In this document: one piece after another, positions 44,627 through 53,844 of the stretch | How positions within the stretch are numbered: the stretch's first letter is position 1 | Layout: every line of letters begins with the position of its first letter | Source of the DNA: Enterobacterales bacterium CwR94 | GTDB taxonomy: Bacteria > Pseudomonadota > Gammaproteobacteria > Enterobacterales > Enterobacteriaceae | Assembly (NCBI GenBank): GCA_002837195.1 | Contig: KZ478060.1 | Span: 222,130-286,129 of the forward strand | DNA length: 64,000 nucleotides | Reading direction: 5' to 3' | Translations under genes and position numbers: made by a program | Notes under the pieces: generated by a model | The model's input: only the letters and a program-made list of their open reading frames with translations | Told to the model about the DNA's origin: nothing | Database searches by the model: none

Positions 44627-45608
44627 GGTTTCCTCCCGTCGCGGCGGCCAGTTCCAATACGCCTGCTGCGGTGGATTCATCGGTAACCAATCCCTTCAGC
44701 CAGTTGCCTTGCAAGGCGCAGTGGATAGGGTCTACTTTGTCGCGGCCCGCGACAACGGCCATCGAAAAAGGAATGCGTTGCAGTTCAGGCAGCGTAAGCC
44801 CCACCAAACGTTGGTTATCCTCAAAGGGGGCGGGCAGCCCTTGCTCATCCAGCAACCAGGCGAGTAATTCGCTGCGTGCGCCGCTGTGTTCAATACGCGC
44901 GGCGGCCTGACGTGCATTCAGGTTGAGGTCGTAATAGCTGGCGTTGTCGCTATAGATGGATCCTAAACCGATCACCGCGAGGGTGGCTTCACGCGCTTTT
45001 TGCAACACCTGATCAACCGCATTGATGCGCATTAACAGGTCGCGTTCTTCGGTGGAGTCGGTAAACAGGGGAGCATGGATTTGCCACGCGTGCCCACCCA
45101 GTCGCGCCGCCATTTCCGAGGCCACGTGATTGACATCGGTATAGTGTTTGCCCTGTACACAGCCGAGGGCAGGTACCACCTGCACATCGTATTTGCGTGA
45201 GGGGTTCAGCGCATCGACCAGCGCGCTGACGCCTTTGCCTCCGGTGATGGCAATCACATCGCCATCTTTTAAGCGTGACAGCAGATATTCCGCCGCCGCT
45301 GCGCCAACCACCTGCAAACTCTGCTCATCACTGCGTGCCACATTGGGCGCGACCACAACCTCTTGCAGTTGCCCCAACGCCGCTAAATCGCTTTCCAACT
45401 GGTGGGCGGAAAGCCACGGGGATTTGATGGTGATTTCCACCATACCGCTTTCTTTGCCCTGACGGATCAGGCGGTTCACCGAAGCCACCGACAAGGCCGT
45501 CTCTGCGGCAATTTCCGACTGCTTTTTACCGTCAAGGTAGTACATCACCAGCACCTGGTAGATTTGGCGCAGGGCGTGAAACGGTGGATGTTCGCTGTCT
45601 ATTTCCAT
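44619..45608 (-). CDS. SorC/DeoR-type sugar-binding transcriptional regulator
   Basis: A 329-residue regulator: N-terminal HTH (YYLDGKKQSEIAAETALSVASVNRLIRQGKESG) and a C-terminal SorC sugar-binding domain (ITGGKGVSALVDAL, VIGLGSIYSDNASYY, VVAGRDKVDPI). SorC proteins such as EryD, LsrR and SorC respond to phosphorylated sugars or polyols. It sits in the middle of the operon, directly behind the permease, and should control it through the inverted repeat at 49250-49281. An AGGA ribosome site precedes the ATG. Confidence 0.87.
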   Translation of the reverse strand: MEIDSEHPPFHALRQIYQVLVMYYLDGKKQSEIAAETALSVASVNRLIRQGKESGMVEITIKSPWLSAHQLESDLAALGQLQEVVVAPNVARSDEQSLQVVGAAAAEYLLSRLKDGDVIAITGGKGVSALVDALNPSRKYDVQVVPALGCVQGKHYTDVNHVASEMAARLGGHAWQIHAPLFTDSTEERDLLMRINAVDQVLQKAREATLAVIGLGSIYSDNASYYDLNLNARQAAARIEHSGARSELLAWLLDEQGLPAPFEDNQRLVGLTLPELQRIPFSMAVVAGRDKVDPIHCALQGNWLKGLVTDESTAAGVLELAAATGGNHA

Positions 45609-45632
45609 CGGCTGTCATTCCTGTTGCTGAGC

Positions 45633-46628
45633 TTATCCGGCCCGATATTTATTCAATAAGTGATCCAGTGATACGGCGGCCAGCAGTATCAGGCCCTTAA
45701 TCAACTCTTGCCAGTACACAGAAACATTTATCAAAATCAACGAGCTGGTGACAATAGAGAGTAGCGCAACCCCCAATACCGCGCCGAGAATCGACCCCGT
45801 GCCGCCTTTTAGACTGGCCCCGCCAATCACCGCGGCGGCAATCACATTGAGCTCCATGCCGACGCCAAAGGTCGGCGTGGCCGAACCTAAACGCGCCATG
45901 TAGATAATCCCGGCGATGCCTGCCAACGTGGAGGTGAGCACGGTCACCCACAGTTTAATGCGATTGATATTGATGCCGGAGTAGGCGGCGGCGCGCTCAT
46001 TGCTGCCGGTGTAAAACACTTTGCGAAACAGCGTGGCTTTCCGTAGCAGGAAATCGAACAGGGCGACCAGCACAAAGAACAAGATAATGACGAAAGGCAC
46101 ACCCCAGAGGGCGCCCTGACCGAGGAACTTAAAATTAACTGGCAGGGTGAACAGGGACAACGGTGTGCCCTGGGTGATAATCATGCACAGACCGCGCACA
46201 ATCACCATTGCCGCCAGTGAGGCAATAAAGTGGCTGAGGCCGATTTTCGTCACCGTCAGCCCCATCACCAGCCCGACGGCTGCCGCCGCTAAAATCCCGC
46301 CCAGGCTGGCCAGCCACGGGTCCATCCCACTGAGGAACAGCTGCCCAGCCACGACCATCGAGAGGCACACCACGGCGCCAACCGACAAGTCAATGCCGCC
46401 CACAATCAGCAAAATGGTCATGCCCACCACCACAATGCCTTCAATGGAAAACGACAGCAGCATGGCTTTCATGTTGGCCCAGGTCAGGAAATAGGGCGAG
46501 GTGAAGCTCATTACGACAAAGATCAGCGCAATAATCACAATCAGGCCGACTTCGCGCTGTTTGTGAATGCCGCCCATCCAGCTAATACGCGATTTTTGCG
46601 TTGAGGTTAACGTTGTATTCAGTGCCAT
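45633..46628 (-). CDS. ABC sugar transporter permease (RbsC family)
   Basis: A 331-residue inner-membrane permease with eight to ten helices; motifs GGIDLSVGAVVCLSMV and AAAVIGGASLKGGTGSILGAVLG are the hallmarks of RbsC/AraH/LsrC-type sugar permeases. It starts 10 nt inside the ATPase gene, so the two are translationally coupled. It probably works as a homodimer with the ATPase upstream. Confidence 0.9.
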   Translation of the reverse strand: MALNTTLTSTQKSRISWMGGIHKQREVGLIVIIALIFVVMSFTSPYFLTWANMKAMLLSFSIEGIVVVGMTILLIVGGIDLSVGAVVCLSMVVAGQLFLSGMDPWLASLGGILAAAAVGLVMGLTVTKIGLSHFIASLAAMVIVRGLCMIITQGTPLSLFTLPVNFKFLGQGALWGVPFVIILFFVLVALFDFLLRKATLFRKVFYTGSNERAAAYSGININRIKLWVTVLTSTLAGIAGIIYMARLGSATPTFGVGMELNVIAAAVIGGASLKGGTGSILGAVLGVALLSIVTSSLILINVSVYWQELIKGLILLAAVSLDHLLNKYRAG

Positions 46629-48130
46629 GTCGCCTCCGCTTGCGTGATGCCAGCCGCCAGCCGCATCAGATTTTCTTCCGTCATTGCATCACCGGACACT
46701 TCGCCGCTGATATGACCTTCATGAATCACCATAATGCGATCGCACAGACCAATCAGTTCTGGCAATTCGGAGCTGATCACCACCAGGCCAACGCCCTGTG
46801 CTGCCAGTTGTGCGAGGATCTGATAAATCTCCGCTTTGGCGCTGACATCGACGCCGCGTGTAGGCTCATCCAAAAACACGATCTCCGGTTGCACCGACAG
46901 CACGCGGGCCAGTGCCACTTTTTGCTGATTTCCCCCGGACAGCGAGGAAACCGGATCGCTGAGTTTGCCTTTCTTGAGTTTGACCTGTTGGCCCAGCGCT
47001 TCTGCCTGTTGCCGTTCTCGACGTGGACTGAGGGTTAAGCCGTGGTGGCTGATGGCATTGATATCCAGCGCCGAGATATTCCAGTCGATAGGCATATCCA
47101 GAAACAGCCCGGCGTCTTTGCGATCTTCTGACAGATACACCATGCGGTGCGCGATGCTTTGCGCGTAGTCTCGCAATTTCACCGGCTGGCCTTTGATACA
47201 GATATCACCCTGCGTGATGCGGGTTAATGCACACACACCTTGCGCAATCTCGCTGCGTCCGGCCCCCATCAAACCGCCAATGCCCAGGATTTCGCCGGGG
47301 CGGAGCTGGAAGCTGATGTTGTTAAAGCGTTTACCGTCGCCTAAACCGCGCACATCGAGCAGCGGTGTGGTGGTGCTCAGTGGCCGTTTATCCGGGTACA
47401 GCTGTGATAACTCACGCCCTACCAGGCGAGTAATTACTTCATCTTGCGTCATCGTTTGCAGCGGTGCGCTGTGTACCGTGCGGCCATCACGCAGAATAGT
47501 GATGTGTTGGCAGAGCGCGAAAATCTCTGCCATGCGGTGGCTGATATACACCACCGCAATCCCTTGCGACTGCAACTGGCGCACAATAGAAAACAGCGTT
47601 TGTGCCTCAGGTTCGGTGAGGGCCGCGGTCGGTTCATCCAGGATCAGCAAGCGGCAATCCAGCGTCAGCGCTTTGGCAATCTCCACCAACTGTTGTTCGG
47701 ACAGTGACAAATCGCGCACCTTGCGCGTGACCGGAATCGGGGCCAGCCGGTTCATGACCTGCTGGGCTTTTTCACGCAGTTCGGCATGCGGTAACAACAC
47801 GCCAGCATGGCGAGCGGCGTGTGCCATCCAGATGTTTTCATACACGCTGATATCCGGGCACAGGGCGATTTCCTGATGCACCAGCCCAATCCCCAGTTTT
47901 TGCGCCTCGCGGGGAGAACGGATGGTCACCGGCGCGCCATCGAGCAGCATTTCACCGCTATCCGGGCGCAGGATGCCATCGATAATGTTCATCAGCGTCG
48001 ATTTACCGGCGCCGTTCTCACCGGCCAGTGCGTGGATCTCACCGGGCTGCAGGGTGAGAGAGACACCCTGCAAGGCTTTGACCGGCCCAAAGTTTTTGCT
48101 GATATTGCGCAGTTCCAGCAATGCCGTCAT
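46619..48130 (-). CDS. ABC sugar transporter ATP-binding protein (RbsA family)
   Basis: A 503-residue double ATPase. The first domain has a canonical Walker A (GENGAGKST), LSLSEQQLVEIA signature region and LILDEPTAAL. The second has the degenerate GLMGAGRSEI loop and SLSGGNQQKVALARVL, as in RbsA and MglA. It drives the sugar importer. It lies 9 nt behind the binding-protein gene. Confidence 0.92.
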   Translation of the reverse strand: MTALLELRNISKNFGPVKALQGVSLTLQPGEIHALAGENGAGKSTLMNIIDGILRPDSGEMLLDGAPVTIRSPREAQKLGIGLVHQEIALCPDISVYENIWMAHAARHAGVLLPHAELREKAQQVMNRLAPIPVTRKVRDLSLSEQQLVEIAKALTLDCRLLILDEPTAALTEPEAQTLFSIVRQLQSQGIAVVYISHRMAEIFALCQHITILRDGRTVHSAPLQTMTQDEVITRLVGRELSQLYPDKRPLSTTTPLLDVRGLGDGKRFNNISFQLRPGEILGIGGLMGAGRSEIAQGVCALTRITQGDICIKGQPVKLRDYAQSIAHRMVYLSEDRKDAGLFLDMPIDWNISALDINAISHHGLTLSPRRERQQAEALGQQVKLKKGKLSDPVSSLSGGNQQKVALARVLSVQPEIVFLDEPTRGVDVSAKAEIYQILAQLAAQGVGLVVISSELPELIGLCDRIMVIHEGHISGEVSGDAMTEENLMRLAAGITQAEATWH

Positions 48131-48139
48131 GGGATACCC

Positions 48140-49168
48140 TTACTCGTTAATGCCTTTGGTGCCACGGCGTTTCAGGTAGGCATCCCAGCGGAAGTCGTCG
48201 GCGTTATCTTTGGTCACCACGGCATAGCCGTTATCCAAAATCGGGAACGAGAAGGGGTTCGCGCCGCTGCGTTTCACGTCGTTCATCGGATCAATCAGTT
48301 CAGGGTGCGCGGCGAGGAACAGCGTCATAAAGCCCATGTAGCCCTGAATGCCCTGGTTCGGGTTGATGGCACCAAAGACCTGGCCGCTTTTGATCATATC
48401 CAGCACTTTGGCGTTCACATCGACGGTCATCACTTTCACTTTGCCACCATTTTCCGCGACGGCTTGCGCGGCCCCGATCGCAGAACTGGCTTCAGGCATA
48501 AAAATGCCTTTCAGATTGGGGTTGGCCTGCAACATGGAGAGCACGGCGTTATAGGCTTTCGACGGATCCTGATTGGTAGCCGCGCGAGCCACCAGTTTGC
48601 TCCCAGGAAACGCGGTTTTCATCTCTTCCACAAAGGCGCTGACGCGACGATCGTGGTTGTCCTGACCCGGATTCTCCAATACGGCAAATTCGGCATTGTC
48701 GCCCATTGCTTTGCCTAACTCGTCGGCGGCCGCTTTACCCTCGCGGAAGTTATCGGAGGTGATATAGGCCACGCGTTTGCTGTTCGGGGAGTCGGCGGCA
48801 AAGGTCACCACCGGGATCCCGGCTTCGGCCGCGCGATTAATCGGCTCAATAAACGGGTCCGGGTTCATGGGGTGCAGGAAAATCCCCGCCGGTTTTTGTG
48901 CCAGGATCTGTTCAAAACTGGCGAGCTGTTGGTTGACATCATAAGCGGGCGTTCCGCCGTAGACGGTTTTACAACCCAGTTGATGCGCGGCTTGTTTAAA
49001 CATTTCGTACACTGGAAACCAGTATTCAACGCCGGTGACCATGACGTTCATGTAATAGGTTTCACCCGGTTTGCAACGAAATTGTGGTGTGTCATCGGCC
49101 GCGCGAGCGGTGGTGCTTAAGGTACCCGCCATTAACAGGCCGGCAAAAAGTGTGGTGATCTTTTTCAT
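48140..49168 (-). CDS. Periplasmic sugar-binding protein of the ABC importer (RbsB-like)
   Basis: A 342-residue exported protein; the signal peptide ends at TTARA-ADD (residue 23). The type I binding fold is evident: YYMNVMVTGVEYWFPVYEMFKQAA, GIPVVTFAADSPNSKRVAYIT and PNLKGIFMPEASSAIGAAQAV. It captures the pathway substrate and is the first gene of the operon. Related proteins bind ribose, xylitol, erythritol or autoinducer-2. Its own substrate is not known. Expression is probably set by the inverted repeat 82-113 nt upstream of its start. Confidence 0.88.
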   Translation of the reverse strand: MKKITTLFAGLLMAGTLSTTARAADDTPQFRCKPGETYYMNVMVTGVEYWFPVYEMFKQAAHQLGCKTVYGGTPAYDVNQQLASFEQILAQKPAGIFLHPMNPDPFIEPINRAAEAGIPVVTFAADSPNSKRVAYITSDNFREGKAAADELGKAMGDNAEFAVLENPGQDNHDRRVSAFVEEMKTAFPGSKLVARAATNQDPSKAYNAVLSMLQANPNLKGIFMPEASSAIGAAQAVAENGGKVKVMTVDVNAKVLDMIKSGQVFGAINPNQGIQGYMGFMTLFLAAHPELIDPMNDVKRSGANPFSFPILDNGYAVVTKDNADDFRWDAYLKRRGTKGINE

Positions 49169-49249
49169 AATTTCCCCGGTGTTGACGCTAAATGTGTTGG
49201 CTCAGCCGTGACAGCAAAACATCGGAAAGACGAGCCGGGGTAGGTCTGT

Positions 49250-49281
49250 GAAAATTATTTCTTACGCGTGAAATAATTTTC
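49250..49281. promoter_or_regulatory. Long inverted repeat, candidate SorC operator
   Basis: GAAAATTATTTC and GAAATAATTTTC form perfect 12-bp arms around an 8-nt spacer (TTACGCGT). The element lies 82 nt upstream of the binding-protein start. SorC-family proteins bind dyads of this sort, and no other plausible regulator is near. Confidence 0.7.
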
Positions 49282-49359
49282 TGAAGGTATACGAGGTGGG
49301 CAGAAAAAGATCAATCCGAGGTTAATAAATTGTTGTGAAGATGTGATTAGGTTCGCAAT

Positions 49360-49735
49360 CCTACCCCGCTTGCGGGGGGACAAACGGCTCAATAATCCCT
49401 CCCCCCGCAAGCGTGGACAGACGGCTCATTTATCCCTCCCCCCGTAAGCGGGGGGAGGCCAGGAGGGGGGACAAACGGCGCAGCTCTCTCCCCCCGCAAG
49501 CGGGGGCAGATGGCTCAACTATCCCTCCCCCCGTAAGCGGGGGGAGGTTAGGAGGGGGACAAACGGCGCAGTCTCTCTCCCGCAAGCGTGGGCAGAAGGC
49601 TCAATAATCCCTCCCCCCGTAAGCGGGGGGAGGTTAGGAGGGGGGACAAGCGGCACAGCTCTTTCTCCCGCACGCGCGGGCAGACGGCTCAATTATTCCT
49701 CCCCCCGCAAGCGGGGGGAGGTTAGGAGGGGGGCA
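49360..49735. repeat. Tandem array of about four 88-bp GC-rich hairpin repeats
   Basis: Copies begin with GGACAAACGG or a close variant at 49378, 49469, 49557 and 49644, with a partial copy starting at 49732; spacings are 91, 88, 87 and 88 bp. Each unit holds palindromes of the type CTCCCCCCG-TAAG-CGGGGGGAG followed by GTTAGGAGGGG. Units differ by point changes, so the array is not recent. It fills the gap between the polyol-type operon and the tautomerase gene. Open frames in it are composition artefacts. There are no spacers, so it is not a CRISPR array. Confidence 0.85.
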
Positions 49736-49747
49736 AACAACACCGAT

Positions 49748-50137
49748 CTACAATTTCCCCGTCACGTACTGTGCTTCACCGTAGCCAAAACTCCAGTCAC
49801 TCTTCGCATTGGTGATAAACGAAATCATCAGATCGCGGCCTTCCACACCGCTGCTCTCTTGTAGCTCGCGCGCCAGTTCCGCCATAAAAAAAAGCTTCTG
49901 CTCATCGCTGCGGGGACTGGTATACACCCGCACCATCACCAGATTATCGCTGCGCTCAAACCCTAATCCCGTATCCTGAAAAATCATTTGATAAGGTTTG
50001 TTTTCCTGAACAATCTGGTAACGATCGCGCTCGGGTACTTTAAAGGCACTGAGTACCGCACGGTGCGCAGCGTCGAGCAATGTTTTTAATTCTGACTCAG
50101 AACGGCCTTGAATAACGTCAAATTGCAGCAGCGGCAT
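49748..50137 (-). CDS. Tautomerase-family protein
   Basis: A 129-residue member of the 4-oxalocrotonate tautomerase superfamily (Tautomerase_2 group, twice the usual subunit length). The catalytic Pro lies directly after the start Met (MPLLQF). Such enzymes use the N-terminal proline as a base for keto-enol isomerisation. It is divergent from a LysR regulator with about 110 nt between, which suggests regulation by that protein. The natural substrate is unknown. Confidence 0.85.
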   Translation of the reverse strand: MPLLQFDVIQGRSESELKTLLDAAHRAVLSAFKVPERDRYQIVQENKPYQMIFQDTGLGFERSDNLVMVRVYTSPRSDEQKLFFMAELARELQESSGVEGRDLMISFITNAKSDWSFGYGEAQYVTGKL

Positions 50138-50248
50138 GGTGTGTCTCCCGGTAAAGTGGTGTGGCTCTGTGCATCACCTTACGCAGATTCATCGCGGGGA
50201 AAAAGCGGCTATACTTGAAATGATTATTCACTATTTTGAACAATAAGC

Positions 50249-51166
50249 ATGGAACTGAAAACCGAAACGTTATGGCTGCATCTGCATTGGTTAACGGTGC
50301 TGGCGGAGCAGGGGAGTTTCACGCGTGCTGCGGAGCGTTTGGACGTCAGCAAAGCGGCCATGAGTCAGAAAATCAAAGCGTTAGAGCAGATGGCTGGCGT
50401 GCCGCTGGTCAGTCGCACCACGCGTACGGTGCGTTTGACCAGCGCAGGAGAAAAACTGGTTGAGGAACTGCGCGATCCCTTTGCTCAAATCGCCCGCAGT
50501 TTTTATGCCGTGCGCGATGCAACAGGGCCTTTACGTGGTTTGGTGCGTGTCACTGCGCCCGTGGCGTTTGCCCGCCAGCAGTTGGTGCCGCACATCACCG
50601 CATTTCTGCGTGCCCATCCCCAGGTGCGGGTGCAAATGGAAGTCTCTGATCGCCTGGTTTCTCTGGTCAGTGAGGGGTTTGATATGGCGATTCGCCACAG
50701 CGATTCCCTACCCGAAACCCACATTGCGTTGCCACTGTGTACCACGCAGGCGCTGGTGGTCGCGTCGCCAGACTACCTGCAAGCCTACGGTGAGCCGCTG
50801 GAGCCTCAGGCGTTGAGTGAGCATCAGTGTTTGTACTATCCGCGGGGCATGGAACGGCCGCACTGGCATTTTGAGCGCGAGGGCGCAGAGAAAGTGAGTG
50901 TGACCGTGAGTGGGCCTTTTGCCACCAATAACAGTGAGTCGATACGGGATGCTGCGTTGGCCGGGCTGGGGATCGCATTATTGCCAGATTTCAGCGCCAG
51001 CGGCGCGATTGCGCGCGGTGAACTGCGTCAACTGCTGCCGCAGTGGCAAAGCACTGGCGCATTTGCACGCCAAATCTCAGTGGTTCGCCCGTATGCACCG
51101 CAGGTGCCGCGCGCGGTAACGGAGTTTACACACTGGCTGCGCGCCGCCTTTGAGCAGCGCGCGTAA
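50249..51166 (+). CDS. LysR-family regulator, divergent from tautomerase gene
   Basis: A 305-residue LysR regulator with HTH at about 13-50 (WLTVLAEQGSFTRAAERLDVSKAAMSQKIKALE) and the co-inducer domain following. It ends 8 nt from the stop of the convergent HD-domain gene. It probably governs the divergent tautomerase and itself. Confidence 0.88.
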   Translation: MELKTETLWLHLHWLTVLAEQGSFTRAAERLDVSKAAMSQKIKALEQMAGVPLVSRTTRTVRLTSAGEKLVEELRDPFAQIARSFYAVRDATGPLRGLVRVTAPVAFARQQLVPHITAFLRAHPQVRVQMEVSDRLVSLVSEGFDMAIRHSDSLPETHIALPLCTTQALVVASPDYLQAYGEPLEPQALSEHQCLYYPRGMERPHWHFEREGAEKVSVTVSGPFATNNSESIRDAALAGLGIALLPDFSASGAIARGELRQLLPQWQSTGAFARQISVVRPYAPQVPRAVTEFTHWLRAAFEQRA

Positions 51167-51174
51167 CGGATATA

Positions 51175-51789
51175 TTACTGTAACCAGCCTTTTTGCTGCG
51201 CAGATTGCAGGTGCTGGTGCAGGTGCTGCCACAATTCTGGCCACTGACGGGCAAGGCGTTGATTACGGTTGACCACCTGCTCCAGGCGGATGCCGTTTTC
51301 ACGCCAGCTTTGCCCTTCATTGTGCAAATTCAGCATAATTGGCAGGGCACGATCCAGCATATTGGCATAGCGCGCTTCAGCGGTTTCGCCCGCCTCATAC
51401 TCATCCCATAAGGTGCGAAAACGTTCACGCTGTGCCGCAGGTAACAGACCAAAGATGCGATTGGCGGCGGCGATCTCTTCATCATGCACCGCTTCGCGTC
51501 CCGCCAGGTCATACACCAGCACATCCCCTGCATCGATTTCGACCACATCATGCAGCAGCGCCATTTGCACGACGCGCTGAATATCGATATTGGCACCGGC
51601 AAACGGCGCCAGACTCAAGGCGGCCATGGCCAGATGCCAGCTGTGCTCGGCAGAGTTTTCATGGCGAGAATTGCCAATCAAGCGCGTGCGTCGCTCTACG
51701 CGTTTTAGCTTGTCCAGTTCCATTAAAAACTGCACAACCTCTGTCATCGTACCGAAATCCAGCACTGGTACACTTTCCGACATCTTCAT
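51175..51789 (-). CDS. HD-domain hydrolase (YfbR-like 5'-nucleotidase superfamily)
   Basis: A 204-residue HD_3-type protein. The metal-binding residues are in NSRHENSAEHSWH and LLHDVVEIDAGD; a third Asp lies near YANMLDRALP. Relatives hydrolyse (deoxy)nucleoside monophosphates. The start at 51789 was chosen for its GGAGAG site; a second ATG two codons later (51783) is equally possible, and the open stretch upstream is rejected. No operon partner. Confidence 0.82.
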   Translation of the reverse strand: MKMSESVPVLDFGTMTEVVQFLMELDKLKRVERRTRLIGNSRHENSAEHSWHLAMAALSLAPFAGANIDIQRVVQMALLHDVVEIDAGDVLVYDLAGREAVHDEEIAAANRIFGLLPAAQRERFRTLWDEYEAGETAEARYANMLDRALPIMLNLHNEGQSWRENGIRLEQVVNRNQRLARQWPELWQHLHQHLQSAQQKGWLQ

Positions 51790-51954
51790 ACTCTCCGTTG
51801 ATCTGCGTACGCCGATTGTAAGGTAAACGTTTGCGTACTGCACGGTACAAGTGTGTTACAAGGTTTCACATATTTATTTCAGCGCACAACTGTACACTGA
51901 AAATGTTATCCGATAGATTAGCGCTGTTCGACTTTTCAGCATCAGGAGCGACAC

Positions 51955-52608
51955 ATGTCCCACACTGCGGTGATTAAAGGGGAGTATCCGCTGGCGGAAG
52001 AAATCGCCAACAGTATTAGTCACGGTATCGGGGTTATTTTCGGTATTGTCGGATTGGTACTTCTGTTGGTGCAGGCTGTTGACACGCAAGCGAGCGCGAT
52101 GGCCATCACCAGTTATAGCCTGTATGGCGGCAGTATGATCCTGCTGTTTCTGGCCTCCACGCTGTATCACGCCATTCCCCATGCGCGTGCCAAACATTGG
52201 TTAAAAAAATTCGACCACTGTGCAATCTATTTACTGATTGCCGGTACCTACACGCCTTTTCTGCTGGTGGGATTGAAATCGCCACTGGCGCACGGTTTGA
52301 TGGCGGTGATTTGGGGACTGGCACTGCTGGGCGTGCTCTTTAAACTGGCCTTTGCCCACCGTTTTGAAGCGTTGTCGCTGGTGACCTATTTGGGTATGGG
52401 ATGGCTATCGCTGGTGGTAATTTATCAAATGATCACCACGTTGTCCGCCGGTAGCGTCTGGTTGTTGGCCGTGGGCGGCATTGTCTATTCGCTGGGCGTG
52501 ATTTTCTATGTGTCCAAGCGTATCCCTTACAGCCATGCTATCTGGCACGGCTTTGTGCTTGGCGGCTGTGTCTGCCACTTCCTGGCGATTTATCTCTATA
52601 TTCGTTAA
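51955..52608 (+). CDS. trhA: TrhA/YqfA, hemolysin III family membrane protein
   Basis: A 217-residue seven-helix membrane protein of the PAQR/hemolysin III family. It matches E. coli YqfA (TrhA) along its length: [54 protein letters not shown] and [11 protein letters not shown]. The His residues in STLYHA and AIWHGF and the Asp in KKFDH are the family metal site. It lies next to ygfZ as in E. coli, in convergent orientation. In E. coli the protein is linked to membrane energetics. Confidence 0.93.
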   Translation: MSHTAVIKGEYPLAEEIANSISHGIGVIFGIVGLVLLLVQAVDTQASAMAITSYSLYGGSMILLFLASTLYHAIPHARAKHWLKKFDHCAIYLLIAGTYTPFLLVGLKSPLAHGLMAVIWGLALLGVLFKLAFAHRFEALSLVTYLGMGWLSLVVIYQMITTLSAGSVWLLAVGGIVYSLGVIFYVSKRIPYSHAIWHGFVLGGCVCHFLAIYLYIR

Positions 52609-52637
52609 ACGTCCCCGGCGCTGAGTCCGGGGGCGTT
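52608..52637. terminator. Bidirectional hairpin between trhA and ygfZ
   Basis: AACGTCCCCGG pairs with CCGGGGGCGTT (one G-T pair, 8-nt loop) between two convergent stop codons. No long U-run is visible, so it is a likely but not strong two-way terminator. Confidence 0.6.
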
Positions 52638-52639
52638 GG

Positions 52640-53626
52640 TTACCCTTCGGTAATCGGGTAGGGCAGTGCACGGATGCGCAACTCGCCGCCTTCATCGCCC
52701 TGCACACGCAGCACGCTGTCGGCTTCCAGGTCGTTATTCAGCACCGCCTGCACCCAGGTTTCCCCTTCTTCAAGCTGTACGCTGGCAAGAATGGTCCCCG
52801 TTCGACGCCACTTATCGCCCATCTGCAATTCCAGCGCGCCGCTCACTTCACCGGCCGTGGCTGCGCGACCGGCCAGCCAGTACAGCGCACGCTTATTGGC
52901 ACCACGGAATTTCGCCCGCGCCACCATTTCCTGCCCGGTATAGCAGCCTTTCTTAAAGCTAATGGCCTCCAGCGCCTGTAAGTTGGTGGCCTGCGGAATA
53001 AATTCAGCACTGGTGGCCGTATCGATCAGCGGGAAACCGGCTTCAATTTCCAGTGCCAGCCATTGTTGACTGTTGTTGAGCTGTGCTTCGCCACGCAGCG
53101 CTTCCACCACTTGCTGCGCTTTGTCCTGGGTTAATACCAGTAAAAAGCGTTCTTCCGGCAGACTGAAATGCAGCAGGGTTTGGCCATCGTCCTGCACGAC
53201 TGGCGTTTCGGCATCCGGCAGGGCGGCAAACTGGCTTGCCAGCGCCGCACGCGCCTGAAATCCGGCGACGCCGAGTAACACCGACGTTTCATCCGCCGCG
53301 ATAGTCACTTTCGCAAAAATGGCGTACTTCTTTAGTTCGATAATTTGTTGGGCGTGCACTGAACGGCGTTCAAGATAGGCAAAACCTTCGCCGCGGTGAA
53401 ACAAACGCAGGTTGCTCCACATCTTGCCTTTGGCATCACAGTGGGCGGCCAGCCGGTGCTGTTCCGGCTTAAGGGCGGCGACGTCCAGCGTAATTTGCCC
53501 TTGCAAATAGCTGGTGCTGTCGGCGCCCTGCACATTGACCAGCGCCCAGTCTTCCAGCGAAATCAGGGTCAGCGGCAGGCGAGAAGCCGGGGCCGGCTGG
53601 CGAGGGGGAAAAGTGAATTCAGACAT
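52640..53626 (-). CDS. ygfZ: YgfZ, tRNA-modifying / Fe-S cluster folate-binding protein
   Basis: A 328-residue folate-binding protein related to GcvT that helps assemble or repair certain [4Fe-4S] proteins such as MiaB. The diagnostic K-G-C-Y-T-G-Q-E motif is present in [15 protein letters not shown]. Length and the neighbours sdhE-cptA agree with E. coli. CAGGAA precedes start 53626; six codons upstream are not needed. It is divergent from sdhE. Confidence 0.95.
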   Translation of the reverse strand: MSEFTFPPRQPAPASRLPLTLISLEDWALVNVQGADSTSYLQGQITLDVAALKPEQHRLAAHCDAKGKMWSNLRLFHRGEGFAYLERRSVHAQQIIELKKYAIFAKVTIAADETSVLLGVAGFQARAALASQFAALPDAETPVVQDDGQTLLHFSLPEERFLLVLTQDKAQQVVEALRGEAQLNNSQQWLALEIEAGFPLIDTATSAEFIPQATNLQALEAISFKKGCYTGQEMVARAKFRGANKRALYWLAGRAATAGEVSGALELQMGDKWRRTGTILASVQLEEGETWVQAVLNNDLEADSVLRVQGDEGGELRIRALPYPITEG

Positions 53627-53844
53627 GCGATTTCCTGCGGTCAAAGTGACGAGATGTCTCTCATGTTAAAAGAGCACTGCGGTAATGCAAGGCGTTTCCC
53701 GAGGCGAGGCACAAATCGGTTGATAACCCTGCAACCCGCGCCACAACTTTTCAGGCGGCTGCACAGCATCGCGAATCGGGTTTCGCCAGTGCGCAGCAAA
53801 AGCGCTACACTAGCCGCCACTGTTACCCTGTAAGTGAATGGATT

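Noticed and set aside
49413-49607. 64-codon open frame inside the repeat array
   Set aside because: It arises from repetitive GC-rich composition, has no ribosome site and reads through the hairpins.
49360-49735. Repeated GC-rich units that could suggest a CRISPR array
   Set aside because: The whole 88-bp unit repeats, including the parts that would be spacers; units contain long internal palindromes and there are no cas genes nearby.
51339-51821. 160-codon plus-strand frame opposite the HD-domain gene
   Set aside because: It is His/Pro/Arg-rich without ribosome site and mirrors the real HD gene.
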